Shown piece by piece: positions 6,710 to 9,422 of a stretch of 9,422 nucleotides of DNA; positions within the stretch are counted from its first letter, which is position 1; each line of letters starts with the position of its first letter. The notes beneath the pieces are model-generated. The model was given only the letters and a program-made list of their open reading frames with translations. It did no database searches and was not told where the DNA came from. The stretch is taken from positions 1-9,422 of the forward strand of contig CAIWKW010000026.1 in NCBI GenBank assembly GCA_903913365.1. Reading direction: 5' to 3'. This DNA is from Candidatus Doudnabacteria bacterium (GTDB lineage Bacteria; Patescibacteriota; Doudnabacteria; UBA920). The translations under genes and the position numbers were made by a program.

Positions 6710-7084
6710 ATGCAAAATAATCCAAAACAACAAATAACCATAATAGCTACCAGTACCGTTTTGGCGGGATTTTCACTAGCGTCAATAATTAACTTTACCG
6801 ACCCGGCTAAATCTTCGGCTTTGACATTTGGTTTTTTTTATATCAGTTTGTTTTTGTTGACTTTGGGAATCTTCGCCCTCATCGGGCTTTTACTTAGGCA
6901 CTGGCTATCCCAAGGATTGTTTATGGCAAATTTAGCCAACAGCTTCAGGCAAGCGTTTTTAATTGCAACCTTGGTGATTATTTCTTTTGTACTGCTGTCA
7001 CAAGGACTGCTGCTATGGTGGGTGGAGGCGAGCCTAATTTTATTTTTTGCATTTTTTGAAATTTTTATGAATCTGAAAATTTGA
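6710..7084 (+). CDS. Small four-helix membrane protein, CPR-type conserved hypothetical
   Basis: This 124-residue integral membrane protein has four likely transmembrane helices at about 9-29, 38-61, 82-100 and 104-121, with short polar ends. The charged loop between helices 2 and 3 holds LLRHWL and a SFRQAFLIATL segment. A serine-phenylalanine-arginine-glutamine motif at this point matches an unnamed membrane family I remember from CPR genomes, but I cannot verify that here. No enzymatic motif or conserved charged residue within the membrane suggests a reaction. It is driven by the strong extended -10 promoter directly upstream, and its ATG is the first possible start, since the next in-frame Met is near residue 72. 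The surface-anchored protein gene follows after 50 bases and may share the transcript. Function is unknown; the gene call is strong. Confidence 0.82.
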   Translation: MQNNPKQQITIIATSTVLAGFSLASIINFTDPAKSSALTFGFFYISLFLLTLGIFALIGLLLRHWLSQGLFMANLANSFRQAFLIATLVIISFVLLSQGLLLWWVEASLILFFAFFEIFMNLKI

Positions 7085-7091
7085 GCTTTAA

Positions 7092-7105
7092 GGTATTTTA
7101 ATACC
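7092..7105. promoter_or_regulatory. Perfect short palindrome between the two membrane protein genes
   Basis: GGTATT (7092-7097) and AATACC (7100-7105) form a perfect six-base inverted repeat with a two-base spacer, followed by AT-rich sequence. It lies seven bases after the upstream stop and 29 bases before the next ATG. It could be an operator or a weak, attenuating hairpin; the two-base loop is too tight for a full-length RNA stem. Confidence 0.3.
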
Positions 7106-7134
7106 ATTTAATTTAAGCCTAATTAAGCCGCAAA

Positions 7135-8637
7135 ATGGAAGAAAAAAATCAAAATCAGAATATAACACCCGGACCTGAAAAATCCGTTGGCCCGGTAAGC
7201 AGACAAACCCAGCCAATACCAGATCCGGAAAACAAGGATATCTTATTTTTTAATGTTATGCCTAAATCCGCCGGAGCAAAAGATACTCTGGTGGAGCCTA
7301 CTGTAAAAATTGAAAACACTGAAGCCCCCCAGAGCGGAATAAAACAAAAAATTTTTAAGTACAAATGGTATTTGGCTGGCGCTGCCGTTATAGCACTTGG
7401 GGTGGCCGGATATTTTATTGCCATTAATTTAATTAATAAAAGTTACGAATCAAATATTACTGTAAAAAGTCCAAACACTGACAATAAAGCAAAAAGCACA
7501 CCGACTAAAACCGAAACCCCTCCAGTCAATCAGGCTAATTTTACAACTCCGCAAGATTGGCGCATAAAAAAATTTGGCAATTGTGCCGATGAAAGTATGT
7601 GCGGCGACAACGCTGACCCTGACCTAGACGGACTGACTAATTTGGAAGAATTCAAGCTCGGCACAGACCCAAATAACAGCGACTCGGACCAGGATGGATT
7701 AGCCGACGGCGACGAAGTCCATGTTTTCGGCAGCAACCCCTTGGACAGCCGCACGGCCAAAGACCCTACATACAACGATGCTGATTTTGCAAAAGGCGGC
7801 TACGATTTTGTTACCGGTAAAAAAATGACCTCTGCTCAAATTTCCGATATCTCCAAAAAAATGCAGCAATTTGGCCTTCACCAGCCAACATTTACGACTT
7901 TGGGTAATATCCTAAATTCACTTTACGGCTTTACTCCGCAAAGCCCCCAAAATTCAGCAACCAGCACACCGGCAGTCATTACCGGCACAAGCTCCCCAAT
8001 TACCGGGTTTGACCAATCTCCATCAGCAAAACAGGACCGCGACACGCAGCGCTCCAATGCGATAAAAAATATCGAGACCGGCTTGGTTAAATATATGGCC
8101 GACAACAAAACTTTCCCTCAAACTTCAAACTTCACGGTTATGTTTTCCGATGTTAAGCCGTATTTAAAAGTCGCGACCAATCCGAGCGACCCGATTAATC
8201 AGGGCCAGTTTATCTACACCTACAATTCAAATGCCAGCGGAACTGATTTTGCTTTATCGTTTTACAGCGAAGGACAAAACCAAATCATCACAAAAAACGC
8301 GGCTGATGCCGCAAAAGACGCCGGGGCAGCAGAAGCCAGCATTTATGATAACCAAAGAATTGCCGATTTGGAGTCGCTGCGCATTGCCTTGCTTTTATAT
8401 TCGCAAAAAAACATTGCCGGCACCCAGGATTATGTTTTTCCTCCGGACAGCAAATATAAAATTCTGCTTGTACCGGATTATATAGAATCCATTCCAAAAG
8501 ATCCAAAGACCGGACTGGATTATTTATATCAAGTATCGGCTACTTTTAACACTTTTACCCTTAAAACCGTTTTGGATAATCCCGCCACCGGCACCACCGG
8601 ATATATGTGCAACCAGGATAGCTGCCAAAACTACTAG
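7135..8637 (+). CDS. Membrane-anchored surface protein with TSP3-like Ca loops and two pseudopilin-like domains
   Basis: This 500-residue protein has a Pro- and Gln-rich cytoplasmic tail (1-75), then a single transmembrane helix (about 79-101) preceded by a basic KQKIFKYKW stretch that favours N-in, C-out topology. A Thr/Pro/Lys-rich linker follows (about 107-140). Two Asp-rich loops of the thrombospondin type 3/EF-hand-like kind come next: DPDLDGLTNLEEF (161-173) and DSDQDGLADGDE (183-194), which probably bind Ca. Two domains then resemble the globular part of type IV pseudopilins: RDTQRSNAIKNIETGLVKY onward (302-about 383) and NQRIADLESLRIALLLY onward (406-about 481), joined by an Ala-rich linker. 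Close Cys pairs (150/156, 492/497) could form disulfides. No prepilin peptidase site or N-terminal pilin helix is present, so it is a pilin-like ectodomain on a permanent anchor. It probably acts at the cell surface in adhesion or envelope architecture; this is inference. Confidence 0.88.
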   Translation: MEEKNQNQNITPGPEKSVGPVSRQTQPIPDPENKDILFFNVMPKSAGAKDTLVEPTVKIENTEAPQSGIKQKIFKYKWYLAGAAVIALGVAGYFIAINLINKSYESNITVKSPNTDNKAKSTPTKTETPPVNQANFTTPQDWRIKKFGNCADESMCGDNADPDLDGLTNLEEFKLGTDPNNSDSDQDGLADGDEVHVFGSNPLDSRTAKDPTYNDADFAKGGYDFVTGKKMTSAQISDISKKMQQFGLHQPTFTTLGNILNSLYGFTPQSPQNSATSTPAVITGTSSPITGFDQSPSAKQDRDTQRSNAIKNIETGLVKYMADNKTFPQTSNFTVMFSDVKPYLKVATNPSDPINQGQFIYTYNSNASGTDFALSFYSEGQNQIITKNAADAAKDAGAAEASIYDNQRIADLESLRIALLLYSQKNIAGTQDYVFPPDSKYKILLVPDYIESIPKDPKTGLDYLYQVSATFNTFTLKTVLDNPATGTTGYMCNQDSCQNY

Positions 8638-8642
8638 AATTA

Positions 8643-8672
8643 GTGACAAGTTACAAGTTGAAAGTGACAAGT
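8643..8672. repeat. Degenerate 7-bp tandem repeat upstream of the tRNA-binding gene
   Basis: ACAAGT occurs at 8646, 8653 and 8667, in phase with a seven-base period, and one degenerate unit (GAAAGTG) fills the missing step. GTGACAAGT occurs at both ends (8643-8651, 8664-8672). It fills most of the 49-base gap between the surface protein and the next gene. No promoter can be read clearly in it. Confidence 0.55.
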
Positions 8673-8686
8673 ACGACCCTTAACCA

Positions 8687-9139
8687 ATGAGTTTATCTTT
8701 TTACAATATGAATTTGCTTTCCATTTTAAAATCACTTTTTAAATCAAACTCTCAATCTAAGGCGGTTGCTTCTTTTCCCGGTATTGTGGCGGCAAAAGTA
8801 GTTGAAATAGAAAAACACCCGAACGCGGATCGCTTACGCGTAATTAAACTTGATACGGGAGGGACAGTTATTTACCCGGTAATTTGCGGAGCGTTTAATT
8901 TTGACACTGGCGCCATGGTTGCACTTGCTCTGCCGGGTGCTGAAATTGCGCAAGATATCCATTCCGCCGACCATAAACCGTTTGTCTTGGAAAAAGCAAA
9001 AATTAGAGGCATTGAAAGCCAGGGCATGATTTGCGCCGCATTCGAACTGGGACTTGCCACCGAGCCGGGGCAGGGGATAATGCTGCTTAAACCAGAGACC
9101 AAGCCGGGTAGCCAATTCAATCCCGGGATGATACAATAG
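8687..9139 (+). CDS. Free-standing tRNA-binding OB-fold protein (PheT N-terminal B1-type domain)
   Basis: This 150-residue protein carries the tRNA-binding OB domain found near the N-terminus of phenylalanyl-tRNA synthetase beta chains and in stand-alone YtpR/EMAP-II-like proteins. The diagnostic motifs are HPNADRLRVIKLD (44-56), VICGAFNFDTGAMVALALPGA (65-85, with key residues CGA and LPGA) and KIRGIESQGMICAAFELGL (105-123). It ends soon after GIMLLKPE, where PheT would continue for several hundred residues, so it is either a dedicated stand-alone domain or the remaining piece of a split PheT. The first 30 residues are Ser/Lys/Phe-rich, unlike the usual PheT start; a second Met at residue 8 (8708) is an alternative start. 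No Shine-Dalgarno sequence is seen. A probable pheS start lies 121 bases downstream, which supports a role in tRNA-Phe recruitment. Confidence 0.85.
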   Translation: MSLSFYNMNLLSILKSLFKSNSQSKAVASFPGIVAAKVVEIEKHPNADRLRVIKLDTGGTVIYPVICGAFNFDTGAMVALALPGAEIAQDIHSADHKPFVLEKAKIRGIESQGMICAAFELGLATEPGQGIMLLKPETKPGSQFNPGMIQ

Positions 9140-9150
9140 ATTTTGAACAA

Positions 9151-9178
9151 AATTGATCATAATTGACAAAATTGACAT
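9151..9178. repeat. AT-rich direct repeats containing two TTGACA boxes
   Basis: AATTGATCAT, AATTGACAA and AATTGACAT follow one another with a period of nine to ten bases. TTGACA, the -35 consensus, appears at 9163-9168 and 9172-9177. A -10 match at a good distance is poor (TAAATT at 9192-9197 is only 14 bases from the second box), so a promoter for the downstream gene is possible but weakly supported. Confidence 0.35.
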
Positions 9179-9205
9179 AAATTAAGCAGAGTAAATTATG
9201 TTTAA

Positions 9206-9247
9206 TTATTTTCCGCCAAGGGCGGATCAGCCTCCGGCTGAAAATAA
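9206..9247. repeat. 42-bp branched palindrome before the probable pheS gene
   Basis: The outer arms TTATTTTC (9206-9213) and GAAAATAA (9240-9247) are perfect complements. They enclose two hairpins, CCGCC-AAG-GGCGG (9213-9225) and CAGCC-TCC-GGCTG (9228-9240), giving a three-way-junction fold. The GGCGGATCAGCC core resembles dispersed repeats I recall from CPR genomes. It ends 13 bases before the ATG at 9261, so if transcribed it could also influence translation. No pure T-run follows, which argues against a simple terminator. Confidence 0.65.
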
Positions 9248-9260
9248 CGTCGATTAATAT

Positions 9261-9422
9261 ATGCAAAATATTGTTATTTCCACTGAGGAAGAAAATCGCT
9301 TAAAAATTGAGTTGGAAAAAAGGTCCGACTTTGAGGCGCAAAGAATCCGCCGCTATTTAAGCATGCCCGATCTTTCCCGTACTCCAGGAAGCCCGATTGA
9401 AGAAATTGTAAAAAGAATTTTG
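9261..9422 (+). CDS. pheS: Probable phenylalanyl-tRNA synthetase alpha subunit, N-terminal part (3' truncated)
   Basis: Fifty-four codons run open from the ATG to the window end. The N-terminus (1-34) is charged and helical. It is followed by RYLSMPDLSRTPGSPIEEIV (31-50), which matches the form MPDLSRxxxSPIxxIV that I remember from PheS proteins of CPR bacteria, just before the class II synthetase catalytic core. The expected reaction is ATP-dependent charging of tRNA-Phe with phenylalanine, but the catalytic motifs lie beyond the window and cannot be checked. The PheT-type tRNA-binding domain just upstream supports the call. TAATAT immediately before the ATG and the lack of a Shine-Dalgarno sequence suggest a leaderless or weakly initiated start. 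The coding frame is fairly sure; the identity is moderately sure. Confidence 0.58.
   Translation, partial: MQNIVISTEEENRLKIELEKRSDFEAQRIRRYLSMPDLSRTPGSPIEEIVKRIL

Noticed and set aside
7082..7084. Possible use of TGA as a sense codon, as in Gracilibacteria and SR1
   Set aside because: The single TGA here ends a complete membrane protein; reading through adds only nine residues before TAA, and the other genes in the window end with TAA or TAG and contain no internal TGA, so the standard bacterial code is enough.
8834..9178. Minus-strand open frames antisense to the tRNA-binding gene
   Set aside because: The + strand encodes an unmistakable tRNA-binding OB domain, and the antisense frames show no family pattern.

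Overview
The window looks like a piece of a Patescibacteria (Candidate Phyla Radiation) genome. The reasons are a moderately AT-rich, gene-dense sequence with every supported gene on the + strand, several short proteins that resemble CPR-restricted families, starts that mostly lack a Shine-Dalgarno sequence, and dispersed palindromic repeats of the kind I recall from such genomes. The lineage is an inference from style and remembered families, not from a marker gene.

Region 1 (1-3281) is a run of closely packed genes with nuclease functions. It starts with the C-terminal part of rmuC, cut by the window edge. Next come a possible winged-helix protein, a kinase-like protein of unknown role and a NYN-domain (LabA/DUF88) ribonuclease. 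An acidic protein of unknown family and a PIN-domain ribonuclease follow. The last four form two pairs in which an unfamiliar protein overlaps a PIN/NYN-fold nuclease by a single base (TAATG).

Region 2 (3282-6391) holds one large gene, a UvrD/PcrA-type superfamily 1A helicase fused to a RecB/AddB-like PD-(D/E)XK nuclease. It is probably the main DNA-end-processing or repair helicase-nuclease here. A 64-bp branched palindrome lies inside the gene and is translated in frame, adding about 22 residues to the helicase.

Region 3 (6392-6709) is the only long gap. It is packed with short GC-rich hairpins and ends in a strong extended -10 promoter directly against the next start codon, which suggests a leaderless transcript.

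Region 4 (6710-8637) encodes a small four-helix membrane protein, then a single-pass surface protein with calcium-binding TSP3-like loops and two tandem pseudopilin-like domains.

Region 5 (8638-9422) encodes a free-standing tRNA-binding OB domain of the PheT N-terminal type. After it come a second branched palindrome and the start of a gene that is probably pheS, cut by the window edge. The two are likely to work together in charging tRNA-Phe.

I see no tRNA, rRNA, CRISPR array, transposase or phage gene.
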